Under the pieces are notes generated by a model, which saw nothing but the letters and a program-made list of their open reading frames with translations, was not told where the DNA came from and did not search any database. Of a stretch of DNA of 64,000 nt, positions 43,391 to 55,376 are shown one piece after another. The DNA is taken from assembly GCA_024734495.1 (NCBI GenBank), contig JALMQS010000070.1:14255486-14319485 (forward strand), in the 5' to 3' direction. The stretch is from Forficula auricularia. Its lineage: Eukaryota; Arthropoda; Insecta; Dermaptera; Forficulidae. The position numbers and the translations under genes were made by a program. Each line of letters begins with the position of its first letter. Position 1 is the stretch's first letter.

Positions 43391-43669
43391 ATAAGTACCT
43401 ATAGTTTTCTTAATATATTTCACCATCTTTCTTCATCATAGAATAGCAAAAAACTATAGTGAATTTTTAAATGCTAATGACCTTAGCCAATTGATACGCC
43501 CTAAAACTCACAATTCATTTTTTTTTAAATATAGATTACTACTCTATATAAAAAAGAAAAATCTTTGCGAATACAATCGTTGAAAGCCTATTAAATTTAT
43601 TCAAAAATTTTCAATTAGTGGAGTTTAAAAATTTTTAAGCAAGGTTTTTAACTATCTGTCTAGTATCTA

Positions 43670-44194
43670 ATCTAAACCAAAACATTCTGTAAAAAAACTG
43701 GCCAAGTTCGATAAAGTAGTGAATTCTAGTGTGCAGCTAAGTTAAATTCGCCAAGAATAATTAAGTTGAGAGATCTATTATTTTCTCAACGTAAACATTC
43801 TTACCGAATTTAACTTGGATGCACACTAGATTTCACTACTTTTTTTAACTTGGCCAGTTTTTTCACAGAATGTTTGGGTTTAGATTTTTCTGCTTTTTGT
43901 AAGAGTACCCTATAGGTTTTGATGACCCATCAGTGAGTGAGTGAGTGCCAAAATTAGCTATTTTCTCAGGTCCATATCTCAGAATCCATTTAAGCTATAT
44001 TTTTAAAATTTGGTACTCTTTTCAAGATGGATTACATAATTACATGTGTATAATTTCAGCTCTGTATCTCAATTGGGTTCCGAGTTGCAGGGGGGTCGAA
44101 ATTGAATCGGTTCGTATAAATAGCGAAGAGCGTGTACGGCCAAGCCAATGCTCGAACTTGGCCTGCGCACGCTTTGCGCTTTGATTCCAATATC
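43670..44194 (-). repeat. S-family repeat, copy 2 (shortened)
   Basis: In reverse orientation relative to copy 1, it has the terminal hairpin at 43670-43886 and the GCGCAAAGCGTGCGCAGG head at 44194. It lacks the central block present at about 40140-40440. The hairpin arms are more diverged here. Confidence 0.78.
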
Positions 44195-47100
44195 AAAAAT
44201 GACTTGAGATCGTTCTGGTTCCATAAAATTTGAATTTCCATAACAAAATACTTAATAAATTTTTGACTTTCTAGCCTCACAATTTCCAAGTTTTTGGAGT
44301 CGCGAAATAAATGTAGTCCGCATAAGGATAATTCTATATACGATACGACACAAATTGGGGAATATATGGCCTTTCGTTTGGGCGCCTATAGAGAAGACAT
44401 ATCTGCAGACAGAACGATGATGACAGATAAAAATCCTAACATTTTATATAAATAGATGTTTGTTTGCATCAAGCAAAGGGCATTCTCATTGATTTCTCTT
44501 TATGAATTAACAACTCTGCTAATCTCGGCAAAACAAAATCTTTACAAAAATAATACTTAGACATTTATTTTGTTGAGAGTATATCCCCCATATCTCTCTC
44601 AACGTCTTTAGAGTTATGGAAAAATACAAGAAAAAAAATCAATTTCTTTTTCCCATTTTTATCCTTTGGCGGCTACTTCCGTAGAAAACCAATTACCGAT
44701 CCATTTACGAATTTTGTTCGGTTGGATGGCTACCTTCGAAATCTTGCCATATTTTATATATCTATAATTTAAAGAATTTTTCATTTTGATTTGGGACAAG
44801 ACGGAAGGGTCATTTTTTGGACAAAAGTTTTTACCTGAACTTTATTGTCTATGAAAGGATTCTGCGAGACCCATCCGGTTGAGTTCAAAAAAGGCAAATA
44901 CTTACAATAAGATGATATCATTTTGAAAAACACCTGCATTTCTCAATCTTTCGATTGACATTGAAGGGTCTTCTTTTCAAATTGAACCTATAATTGCTCT
45001 AGAGATCTTATTGTAAAAATATACAATGAAAAAAAAAACAACCGCCACACTAGACTGATTTATTTACAGTTATGATTGGAAAAAAATTTGATGTTCGACC
45101 ACCTATGATGGATTAGAAATTAATTAAATTTATCTAGTCAGCTAAAATCATTGATTTTCAAAGGTGCTGATTATTTATAATAGAGACTGCCTAACTCCTC
45201 TAGAAATGCTCATGACACTTGATAAATACACTAATTTTTAAAAAAATCGTTTGATCCGTTTTTGAGAAAAAAAAAACGATAAATCTTTCATGTAAATGTC
45301 CCCTTCCGGTTTTCCAATTTCAATCAAAAGCTTGCTGTACTCCTTCTAGCCTATATCGAGCTAAAGTTTTGAATTTCCTATCTCTGAGACTTATAGTTGC
45401 GAAACGCAGGGGGTACATATGTAGATATATACGTACGCACTGACCAATGGATTTTTGGCCCCTTTTTAGCCCTAGTGGACCCCAATTTCGGGTTTTATGT
45501 CCTAAATCCGGTTTGCTACTATGAAGGCCATCGATTCCTTCCACCTAGAAGTTAAAAAATGAAATTAACTTTTTTCATCTCTGAGATACAAGCACTCAAA
45601 GAGTCAGGACCCAGACAGGCCATCACAATACTTCCCCATTATATTCTATGAATATAAATGTGAATGTAAAAATATAAGCTCCAGGCCCCAACATAGCGAT
45701 CTCTAGACTCCACACTCAAAAGCCTACTTTACTAAATTTCATGTGTCAATAACTTATAAAATTATAATTAATTCTAGATAAGTGTTTTATAATTTTTATT
45801 TTATGAAAAATAGATGGAATTTTTTCGAAAAATCTTAATAAATATGTGTTTTCTATTTGGATCAAAATAGGTCTAAAGTAATTTGATATAAACATTTTTT
45901 TGAGATTCATCTTTATTTCTGTATTTGATAGTACCGGATTGCTTTATAACAAAATTGTAAAAATAAAAGATTTTATTTTTATTTTTGAAGTAACTAGTAC
46001 AAGAATAAATTTTATTTTCAATGAATAGATCAAGAAGTTACTAACTTAATCCTGAAAAAAATTAAAATTGTATTTAATTAAAATCGGCCTATCCATCCAC
46101 CTTCTTGATCTACTCATTGAAACTAAAAGATTTTATGTTCAGTGCAGACTTAGTAAAAAGTAAAACATAATAAAAGTTTGAAAATTAAACTATTTCATAC
46201 TAAAATTAATTATCTATAAATTCCATCTAATAGATAACAAATTTTCATCCCCTAAACAAAGAAGATCCCTGAGGGTAGATTTAAACCCTTGTATTTCTAT
46301 TGTCCATCCTCGTTTTCTAATTGATAATATGAAGAAATTTCAGGAATTTCTCGAAACATTTTACGATTGAATTAGTTCATAATTCTATATCCTCTTTTAC
46401 ACAAAGGGATAAAAGGCTTAATGTCATCATATTTGAATAGTAGGTAAATAATGGAGAATTTCTTTTTTTTTTATGAAGAATTTCAAAGTTCACAAAAGGG
46501 TTGAAAACAATGTTATTTTTCAGTATACAATAATGCATCAATCATTTCAAATAGTGCATCGATTAGAATTGATTAATGATATTCATTTATTCTTTTATTA
46601 GACACTAGATTGTATTCAATAGATGTTTATTTTTAACTTATCTACATATATTTAATTTATTTATGATTAGGAAGAGATAATGATTTGTTCTGATTAAATA
46701 GGAGTGCTCACAAGTGGGGGTTGTATTGTTGCATTTTAACATTAGATGCTAAAAATAAAAAAGGTCAAAAAACTTCGACAAAAGGTACAATAAAAAGCTA
46801 ATTCTTTAGAAGTAAATAAAATGGAGGGGGTACTTTTCTTGAAACTGGGGGGGGGGGGGTGAGCTATTAGTTATATGGGCACCCCTGGATTAAATCAGCA
46901 AAACAAAAAATTAAAGAAATCCAAAATATAATATTTTATTCAAAATACTTTGAATCTAATTCATTTATTATAATTATCAATTATTATAAAAGATATTTAA
47001 GAGGGCGAAATGAGAAGGAAAAGATCACGACTAGGATATTTCTCCAGATAATGAATGATATGGAATTTAGGACTTTTAAAGAAGTGGAAGTGTTAGCATG

Positions 47101-47361
47101 GGAAAGAGTTGATTGGAGGAGAGTGGTTTCGTCAAACCAGTCTTGGGACTGTATCCTCGATGATGATGAATATTGTAGCCTTGGCAGTTGAATGGGCCCA
47201 AATTATTTCCAATTACTTGCAGAGACTGGAAATCTCTCCCTTACTCTATCTTCGCCGAGTCTTTCAATTTCAGTCCTTCAAGATCCTGTTGCACAAATAC
47301 CTTCGTATTCGCATTTGTTTCCCCTGAACACTTATTTTCAATGTTACAGCAGTATGTCATG
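44195..47361. other. Unassigned interval with small repeats
   Basis: 44453-44530 is a P-family arm fragment (GCATCAAGCAAAGGGCATTC). 46847-46859 is a G13 run. Small frames at 45320-45544 and 47109-47496 have no recognisable content. No gene called. Confidence 0.4.
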
Positions 47362-48233
47362 ATCAAAGCGCACCGTGTACGCAGGCCAAGTTCTAGCATT
47401 AGCTTGGCCGTACACGCTGTGCGCTATTTTCACGAACCATTTCGAACCAATATCGACCCCCCTGCAGATCGGAATTCATTTGAGATACAGAGCTGAAATT
47501 ATACACATGTAATTATGTAATCCATATTGAGGAGAGTACCAAATTTCTATAATATAGCTTAAATAGATTCTGAGATATGGACCTGAGAAAATGGCTAATT
47601 TTGTCACTCACTCACTCACTGACAGGTCATCAAAACATCTAGAGTACGTCCAAACATCCTAGCATCATGAAATTTCGCCTGTTAGTACAGTTTGTGATAC
47701 AAACAATGGAAAAATTCAAAACATCCAAACTTTCTATTTTTCAACCGTTTCAAAATGGGGGAGGGTGTCAAAAATGAAAATTCTAGCCCGTTGGACCAAA
47801 CTCAACCAAATTTTGTATGCACATTCTGTAGACCCCAGAAGGCTAGAAATGCAACAAAAAAACACCCGAAATGGGGAGTGGGGAGGTCAAAAAATGAAGA
47901 TTCTAGCCCTTTGGACGAACGGGCTTCCTCATAGCTTACAAAAAAGAAAAATCTCATTTATTAATGTAAGCATTTCAAGAAATATAGATCTCAACCAAAA
48001 CATTCTGTGAAAAAACAGGCAAAGTTCGAAAAAGTAGTGAAATCTACTGAGTAGCCAAGTTAAATTCGCCAAGAATAATTAAGCTGAGAAAATAGTAGAT
48101 CTCTCAACTTGATTATTCTCGGCGAATTTAACTTGGCTACTCACTAGATTTCACAACTTTTTCAAACTTGGGCTGTTTTTCATAGAATGTTTTGGTTGAG
48201 ATCTATGTTTCTTGAAATGTTTACATTAATAAA
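47362..48233 (+). repeat. S-family repeat, copy 3
   Basis: Same order as copy 1: GCGCACCGTGTACGCAGGCC head, central block, then a terminal hairpin at 47956-48233 whose arms are longer (about 130 bp), including TTCAAGAAATATAGATCTCA on the left. The longer arms suggest copies 1 and 2 have lost their outermost part. Confidence 0.8.
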
Positions 48234-49240
48234 TATTTTGTCTCTCAATACTTCGGACTACAAACATCTTCGTTTCCACACCTTCTCCTAAGAATTTTTG
48301 TATGGCCTGACGAGAGAGGATGGTCCCGAATTTTTCAGGGGCTCGGCTTTCTGACCTCTTATTAATAAAATAATGAAAAAATATATTAAATAATAAAATA
48401 TAAACAATGAAAATTAAAAAACATATATAATATTTTTATCTCAAAATTATGTGTGACGTAAATTAAGCAGCTTTCAACATTAATTATCAAAACTTGCAAT
48501 CCGTTGCTAAATATCAGCATTAATGAAAGAGTTGAATTTGAGGCTATTAATTGGTGGTCTTGCCTCAGCCAAAGCATTAAAAGTGAATTTAAAATAACAG
48601 GAGAAAATAATAATGATATTTGATGGATATATTAATTTAATAATAGAAAACTAAATATTTTACATACGGAAACAGGACTTATGGCCATTGGGCAGAAATT
48701 CTCTGAAAATAGTTTCAAGGGAGTATTTTAATAAATTGTGCTTAAATGGAATGAATTATGAATACCATTGAAAATAAAGATATATACTGATAAAAGGAAG
48801 GAGGTGGGTAGTTGGTTAATGTTCAGGTATAATTTATGGGATATGTTATAGTTTGGATAAAAGATCACACAAAGATTTTTTATTTCTTTATTTTCAGGCT
48901 ATTGGTACTATTAAACCAAAATATCTCCAGATTGCTCCAATTGCTCATATTAACCCAAAATATCTCCAGAATCTTGGGGACAATTGCCCAGCTATCCCAA
49001 ACGCCACATCAGGTTTCATACTAATTGCAATGCTTTAGAAATATCCCAATTTATTGAATACATATTCTATGGTACAATAATTAAAACAACTGTCACCAAA
49101 TTTTTTATGTGTTCTAAATGTTAAAGGAGATAATGTGATTTATATACTTCTCAAAGAGTTAAAAGATCGAAGAAAAAATTAGCAATAAACACGAAATGGG
49201 GAAATCAATATGAGTTAGTTTGTTCCTTGAAAAGCAATCT
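48234..49240. other. Unassigned AT-rich sequence
   Basis: Two nearby copies of AAATATCTCCAGA (48920-48935 and 48958-48972) are the only internal repeat. No gene called. Confidence 0.4.
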
Positions 49241-49440
49241 TCTATATAATAAAAATGAATTTCTGTTTCTTTGTAAGCGCAGATCTCTCAAATGCCTGGA
49301 CCGATTTGGCTAATTTTTTTTTAAATGTTCGTAATAGTCCAATTCAGGTTAATACGTAAAAAAATTGGAAAAGTTGGCCGGAAAATTGGAAAATTCAGGA
49401 AAAACTAAAAAAAATTCAGGTTAGCCAACATAGCTTGCCA
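49241..49440 (+). mobile_element. Possible Helitron-like 5' end
   Basis: TCTATATAATAAAAATGAAT followed by TTCTGTTTCTTTGT and CTGGACCGATTTGGCTAA resembles a common arthropod element end that starts TC. No 3' end was located. Confidence 0.3.
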
Positions 49441-49631
49441 AACAATAAAATAAATTAATAAATAAACTGTTGTTTTGGCGGCGCTTTTTGTAAGATTTTT
49501 GACTGTCATTCATTCTCAATAGTTCTAACCACATTATCGTTGAAGAAGTATTTAATACTGCAACAAAGATTTAAAAAAACTATCTATTTTTTAAAGCTAT
49601 TTTTTCAAAAATTCCTAACTTCGGGAGGGAA

Positions 49632-49796
49632 AAATCCTCCGAAACGTCGGTTTGAAAGGAAAGGAGGAAGGATTCCAATAAATTACACCTTATTTGATGT
49701 GTGTTAATTTTTTCTTTCCTCACTACCTCTGGGCTGCCTTCCATTACATTCAATTAAAATTTCTACCAGTCCGTCTCTCTCCAGAGAAAATTTCGT
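49632..49796 (+). repeat. Family R, single-arm copy
   Basis: ATCCTCCGAAACGTCGGTTT through CAGTCCGTCTCTCTCCAGAG matches 18993-19150 closely. The opposite arm is absent, so the fold-back form is not required for dispersal. Confidence 0.8.
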
Positions 49797-49949
49797 TGCA
49801 AAAAAATTCCTAACTTCTTTTTGGGTTGGGTGAAAAAATTTAAAAAAATTCTGATAAATAGATAGTAGGGTAGAAAAAATAAAAAAGTTTCAGCCAAGCT
49901 TTTGATTATATATATAGTAAGTTTGCAAATAAAACAACTTTATTCGATT

Positions 49950-50210
49950 GCTAAAACAATATTAGTAATCGAATAAAGTTGTTTTATTTGCAAACTTACA
50001 AATAGAATAATTAGTTATTTTATTCGTAGATTTCAAATAGCAACTAGGTTTTTTTAAATAACTGATTATCTTTTAATGTATAAATGTAATATATAATGAC
50101 ATGTCTTAAGAGTTTAAACATTAACTGATTATTGTTCTAGGGAGATCAAGTTAGTAACTTTACGAAACCAAATTAGAGATGTTGAATTTAAAAGGTGGGA
50201 ATTTTAAATT
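49950..50210 (-). repeat. LTR-like direct repeat, left
   Basis: GCTAAAACAATATTAGTAAT through GGTGGGAATTTTAAATT. It shares about 98% of bases with 50946-51205 by eye, with a few 1-bp indels. Confidence 0.7.
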
Positions 50211-50249
50211 TATATCTTCCCTAGTCGATGACTCTTTTATACAGCAGTA

Positions 50250-50889
50250 TTAAAAGAGTAGGGTATCAACTTATTACTGTGATATCTGCTTCCTTCTTTA
50301 TGTTTCTTGCCGTCCTCTATTTCATATGTTGTCTTGGATACTTTCTTCTTTATCTTGAATGGCCCTTTTCGAATCTCTTCTAGCTTATTCCTATTTAGTT
50401 TGTTCCCATTTGAGACAAAAACTAAGTCTCCTTCTTTAAATTCGTGTTCCGACCTATTTTCGTCTATTCTTCTTTTGTTTCTCGCGAAATTTTCTTCTGA
50501 ATTTTCAAATGCTTTTCTTCTATCTTCTTCTAAATTTCTTTTTCTTGTAATTCACTCGGAATAATATCTGTACGTTCTCCATATAATAAATATGCCGGTG
50601 CAAATTTCGTAGAAGTGTGAGTTGTTTTGTTATATTCTTCCGTGCATATTTCTGCCAGTTTTGTCCATGATTCATTATATTCTTCATCGTTTATTTTACA
50701 GCGGATTCTGTTGACTAATGTCTGATTCAGTCTCTCATTAAGACCATTCGACTGTGGATTATCCACTGAGGTAAAAATCAATTCAATATTTAGTTTCTTC
50801 AAATAATCTTTAAATTTTCTTGAGTTGAAAGCTCCAAATTGATCTACCATTAATTGCTTGATTTTATATTTATCTAAATATAACTTCAA
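50250..50889 (-). pseudogene. Ty3-type integrase remnant
   Basis: 50889-50530 encodes 119 residues with VDQFGAF (Asp 16) and NPQSNGLNERLNQTL (Glu 52), 35 residues apart as in the integrase DD35E core. The C-terminal part continues in another frame (about 50550-50300) with EFKEGDLVFVSNGNK and RKGPFKI, a GPY/F-type module. The first catalytic Asp and the zinc finger are missing. The frame is broken near 50545. It cannot be functional. Confidence 0.85.
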
Positions 50890-50950
50890 AATAATTTATA
50901 AAAAAGGTAGAGAAAACATAGAAGCAGATGCATTATCGAGAAATCGCTAA
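50882..50950 (+). pseudogene. RNase H C-terminal tail of a Ty3 element
   Basis: The plus strand encodes YKKGRENIEADALSRNR and a stop, the typical RNase H end of Ty3 polyproteins. It is head-to-head with the integrase remnant, with a breakpoint near 50888. Confidence 0.7.
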
Positions 50951-51205
50951 AACAATATTAGTAATCGAATAAAGTTGTTTTATTTGCAAACTTACAAATA
51001 GAATAATTAGTTATTTTATTCGTAGATTTCAAATAGCAACAGGTTTTTTTAAATAACTGATTATCTTTTAATGTATAAATGTAATATATAATGACATGTA
51101 CTTAAGAGTTTAAACATTAACTGATTATTGTTCTAGGGAGATCAAGTTAGTAACTTTACGAAACCAAATTAAGATGTTGAATTTAAAAGGTGGGAATTTT
51201 AAATT
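50946..51205 (-). repeat. LTR-like direct repeat, right
   Basis: Second copy of the 49950-50210 repeat. It is followed by a short TA run. Confidence 0.7.
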
Positions 51206-51356
51206 ATATATATATAGATGAAAAATATTTAATTTAAAATAAAATATGTTATTTAAAAATAATTTTTCTTAAAAATACCCTTGGGAATCTCACCTCATCC
51301 TTTTTCAATAGTTTTTAAGGAATTTGGTGTTGGTACTTGGTGAAACATTTTTTAAA

Positions 51357-51427
51357 ATTATTGGATAAAAATACTTGGTAGGTTTCACATTAAGAATGAA
51401 ACCTACCAAGTATTTTTATCCAATAAT
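51357..51427. repeat. Short perfect hairpin, 31-bp arms
   Basis: ATTATTGGATAAAAATACTT starts the left arm and the exact complement ends at 51427, around the 9-base loop CATTAAGAA. The size is like a small-RNA precursor, but no expression evidence exists. Confidence 0.8.
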
Positions 51428-51933
51428 TCATCCTTTTTCTATTGTATTTAAGACCCTCAGCCATTTCAAAAGAACTAAGCCTTTTGGCTTTTGTATTCGA
51501 GCTCATTCATACATTTCAATATTATTTATTTATTTCAAAGTTAATTAAAAAGGATTATTGAAACTATACTAACTAAACTAATTGAAAGGAATTAATTAGC
51601 TTTTGGAATTTCTTTAAAAATATATTTTAAAGATTAAAACCAAAATTCAATTAGCCCGTAGAATTCTTTAAAGAAAACAAAATCATTTGACAACCCATTG
51701 TTATATTGTTTTGAAATCTAGGAAATTTCAGCCTATTAAAATTATTGAAAACCTATTTTAAGCCTAATTAAACCTAAATTTTCTATAATCTAATAATAAA
51801 CTTTAAAAGTTTAGTTTTTTTAATTGGATAATTCTCCCTAAATGACGATTTTTACCTTATTTATTGAATTTTTACAAGACAAAAACTTTATTTTAATTTA
51901 AGTTGAAAGGTTATTTTTGCCGAATAATTGAGT
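51428..51933. other. Unassigned AT-rich sequence
   Basis: No gene or repeat partner seen. Confidence 0.4.
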
Positions 51934-52165
51934 AGCAGAAGGGGACAATAAAATATTGTCTTCTGCTGGAAAAATAAAATTTTTAAATTCATTCATAAAG
52001 AGATATACTTTGTCCTCTTCATCAATCTTTTACAATTAATTCACAAGAGTTGATATATGAAAGTATTCTTTACATGTGTATAAAACATCAATAAAACAGC
52101 CACGTGGGGGTCCAGGGGGCGAAGCCCCTGGCTAGCAGAAGGCCCGCCAAAAGCCTTGAAGCTAG
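51934..52165 (-). repeat. Short relative of the C-rich insertion
   Basis: AGCAGAAGGGGACAATA and TATTGTCTTCTGCT form a hairpin at 51934-51967. The other end, GGGGTCCAGGGGGCGAAGCC through GGCCCGCC to AGCTAG near 52165, matches the head of the 29377 insertion in inverted orientation. The long C-rich tract is absent. Confidence 0.6.
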
Positions 52166-53759
52166 TTGACGAATAAAATTAAGTTAATTTGAATAGAACT
52201 CGAAAACAAACAGACTATATTTAATATTTAAGAATTGGTTATTCAAAATTTTCCATCTTATTTTCTTATTATTCTTTCATATGATTTTTAAACCCTGATC
52301 GAGTGAATCATGATACAAAGTTCAAAAATTCAATTGCAAAAGCAAAGGATAGATATCAACAAATTGATGTACGATATATTAACTTGTTGATGCATTTAAT
52401 TTATTTACAAAGGTCAATACGAAAAAAAGGCAAAGATTTGTACTCAAATGAATCCAAAAGCCATTAGAGCATTCAGGTAGTTAACTATTTTCCAGCAATG
52501 ATAGCCCTAAAAATTGCAACAGATTCTGTAATTTGTTAGAATATTTGTCTCATTAATAAATATCGATCCAAATTTTTAATTTCACTTAGTGATGTAAGTT
52601 AATTTTTTATAAAATTTTAACTTTTTGTTTCTAATTCTAATAAGATCAAATTAATTTTTATTTTTAAATTTTAAATGAAAATAAATAAATCGATAGCTTT
52701 AAAATACAGGTTTACTTCAAAAAGTATCCCAAAAGTCCGGTCTGTATTTTACATAACAGTAACAGCAGGTCAAATTTAGAAACAGCTAGATTTATATGTG
52801 GAAGAACCCATTTAATTCAAGGGCATTTAGTTTTTTGTTATCATTTCAAAAACGGAAATAGTTTTTATTTATTTATTTTCTAGGTTTTCTAAGTAGATAT
52901 TATGGTTTACCCTTATACAAAATCATGATTCTGAAAATTTTGTATTTTTTTCTAATGTCATCTCTTAATTAGATTTTTGACAAATTTTCTATGGCAGAGA
53001 TACGAATGCGATAGAAAAATTAATGAAGAAACTTGAACTATGTATTTACGAATGTAAGTGAATAGTTTACTATAGAAAATTTTCAAATAGCATTAATTTA
53101 AAACAAGTTTTTCCATATTCGTAGTTTGGCTATAAAGGTTGACGATATATTCTTTAATTTGTTTAAATTTCATCCCTAGTGAATGTAAATGAAGGAGTTA
53201 TGTAGTTTTAAAACGAATGGCTTAGTATCATATATAAATTTATTAAGTTGGGTAAAAGTCATAACAGATTTTTTAAATGAAGGCGTTGGAGTAAAAACGG
53301 AAAAATTTACACCTTTAATTTTATTGAAATAAATTAAAAATTCTTTATTTTTTTGAAATTTTCCACTGTTGCAAATAAATTACTCAAAGACAGGGTTCAG
53401 TGAAGCCCAAATTTTTGTGAAAAAATTCAGGAAATTTTAATTATTTTTATAATTTGCTCTGAAAGAATTTCGTCAGAAAGATTTCAAGATTTATTGCCAA
53501 TATTTTTTGTATGTTTGTCATATAAGATTTACATTGGCTAGATTCTATTTGATGGCTTATTCATTATTTGTCAGTGTGAAGAATAATAAATTAAACAAAT
53601 ACAACAAGCTAGCATAATAACAATTTGTTGAAAATTATATTATATTCTTGTCAATTGGTTTGCTCTTTCTTTACTTCGGCCCTTTTTTCCTGGTACTTTC
53701 ACTTTTCTACCTTCCTAGAATTTTATCTTTGCTACTCGGCATCTCAATAGTAAAGCTTA
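52166..53759. other. Unassigned AT-rich sequence
   Basis: No coding frame, RNA gene or repeat partner seen. Confidence 0.4.
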
Positions 53760-53965
53760 GACTGAAAGCACTGAGATTAGATATTTTCCATAATATATTT
53801 GCATCCGAGTTCACAACGTTTCTAAACCTAATTCTGGAGTCGTTTTCAAATGCCTGCGGGAGCCACCTTCGACACAAACACTTAAAAACGACTCCAATAT
53901 TAAGTGTCGAAGTATTATTCACTCGGATCTCATCAAAAATATCTAATCTTAGTGGTTTTAGCTGA
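53760..53965. repeat. Imperfect inverted repeat open on both strands
   Basis: AGATTAGATATTTT on the left and AAAATATCTAATCTT on the right, plus TGGAGTCGTTTTCAAATG and TAAAAACGACTCCA, pair around a centre near 53870. Both strands carry about 100-codon frames across it, and both translate a similar LRLDIF string. I do not recognise the protein. This may be an inverted duplication of a coding fragment, or chance. Confidence 0.5.
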
Positions 53966-54308
53966 AACTTCTCTTCTGATAAACTACTTAACCTGTGAAG
54001 TATCAAATCCGCATTTATCCGGTTCGTCTGACCAGAATAACTAAGGTTTTAAATTCATTCAAAAATATTAATTTTTTTTATTTCTTATTATATTTGTTGG
54101 TACTTACTCCCAAGTTCAAAAAAGTAGTTTTTAAAAAATATTTAGTTTATGTATTCTTGTTAATAAATTTCTTTTGCAACTTTTTGACCAGAGGCATTCC
54201 ATGAAGGAAGAGGCAAGGGTCATTGATGCCCCGAGTAAAAGTCTTCGAGGGCGCTGGGAATACAAAATAATTTTGCGTTTATTTCACTTAATTAAAGACA
54301 AAAAAAAT
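53966..54308. other. Unassigned sequence
   Basis: No gene seen. It ends at the SINE target duplication. Confidence 0.4.
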
Positions 54309-54321
54309 AAAATGCCATTTT

Positions 54322-54491
54322 TTTGGTTTTTCGACCTTTTTTAGCCATCAGCCAATTTACGATACCATTATTAAATTGATGTCTTCTATGTAGGGATAAA
54401 ATTTGCATCAGGTTGCCTCGAGTCGGATTTGAACCCGGGTCCGCCTGATAAGCAGGCTTGTACGCTAGCCGCTCGGCCAACCCAAACCCAC
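54322..54491 (-). mobile_element. tRNA-derived SINE, minus strand
   Basis: On the minus strand the order is A-box-like TTGGCCGAGCGGCTAGCG (within 54458-54483), B box GGTTCAAATCC (54435-54425), body, then AAAAAGGTCGAAAAACC and an A-rich tail. It is flanked by a 13-bp duplication AAAATGCCATTTT/AAAATGTCATTTT (54309-54321, 54492-54504) with one mismatch. It shares head and tail with the SINE at 14084. The 69-codon frame across it is a shadow. Confidence 0.9.
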
Positions 54492-54504
54492 AAAATGTCA
54501 TTTT

Positions 54505-55376
54505 AATTTTTAAAATTTTTTCTCATTATTGATTATATCAACAATAACAATGTTATCATTTAAGAATCATTTTTGCGATTTATTACTTTTACGACTTTAA
54601 CGTAAACTTTATACAAAATATTGTGTTTTTAGCCTCACTAAAATCGTGATGAACCGGATGAAAACGTGATTTTATAAATTTTTCCTTATTGATCTCATAA
54701 AACTTCAATTTTTATAAAAAACTTTCTTAACAAGTACCTATTTTGTTTTAAAACTGATGTAAAGCTGTTATTATACCCAGACATTTAAAAAATATTTTTT
54801 TACTTTCAGAAGACCTTGAAACCCCAAGTCTTGCAAAAATCAAATTATATTTTTAGGATACCTAATTATTACAATACTTATCCCACTGCGTTGCTAAAGC
54901 ACAAAGTAATAATCTATTGAGAAAGAGAATAATCCAATTTAATTAATGATAGTGAGTTAATGGGAAATATTTACAACTTGTCTAGATAATATTTAATGAA
55001 ATGAAATTAATTCATTTTATAAGAGATACGAAATGATTAATGATTTGAAGAAAAAATTATGTGATTTTTTAATAAATTTATTATAATTGAATAAGTTCTT
55101 TATTTGATTATATAAATATTTTTAGAATTAAAATTCATTAAATTCTATAAAACGATTAATACCATTTTTAGTGATAAGTCTCAAGGCTTTCAATTGTATA
55201 ATAAAACCTTAGTTTAATTTTAATTAAACTGTCCATTTCGAAAGTGTATAATATTTTGCATAGGATAGTGATAATACAAAAGGAAAATGCAGAAAAATGT
55301 CATTTTCTAGATTTTCAGTTCATTCTTTATTTCATTTAATCCAACTTTAATTTTAAAATGTACGTAGGGGAGAGGT
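54505..55376. other. Unassigned AT-rich sequence
   Basis: No coding region or repeat partner seen. Confidence 0.4.

Larger units (their letters stand above)
49918..51205 (-). mobile_element. Scrambled Ty3/gypsy remnant between ~260-bp direct repeats
   Basis: 49950-50210 and 50946-51205 are nearly identical direct repeats and probably represent the LTRs. Between them are a minus-strand integrase remnant and a plus-strand RNase H tail, so the interior has been inverted or rejoined. The left repeat is preceded by an inverted copy of part of itself (49918-50001 forms a hairpin). Most of gag and pol is deleted. It is a different lineage from the element at 1656. Confidence 0.7.

Noticed and set aside
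50307..50564. 85-codon plus-strand frame rich in Phe and Ser
   Set aside because: It is the antisense of the minus-strand integrase C-terminal region.
54292..54501. 69-codon minus-strand frame
   Set aside because: It lies over the SINE and is explained by it.
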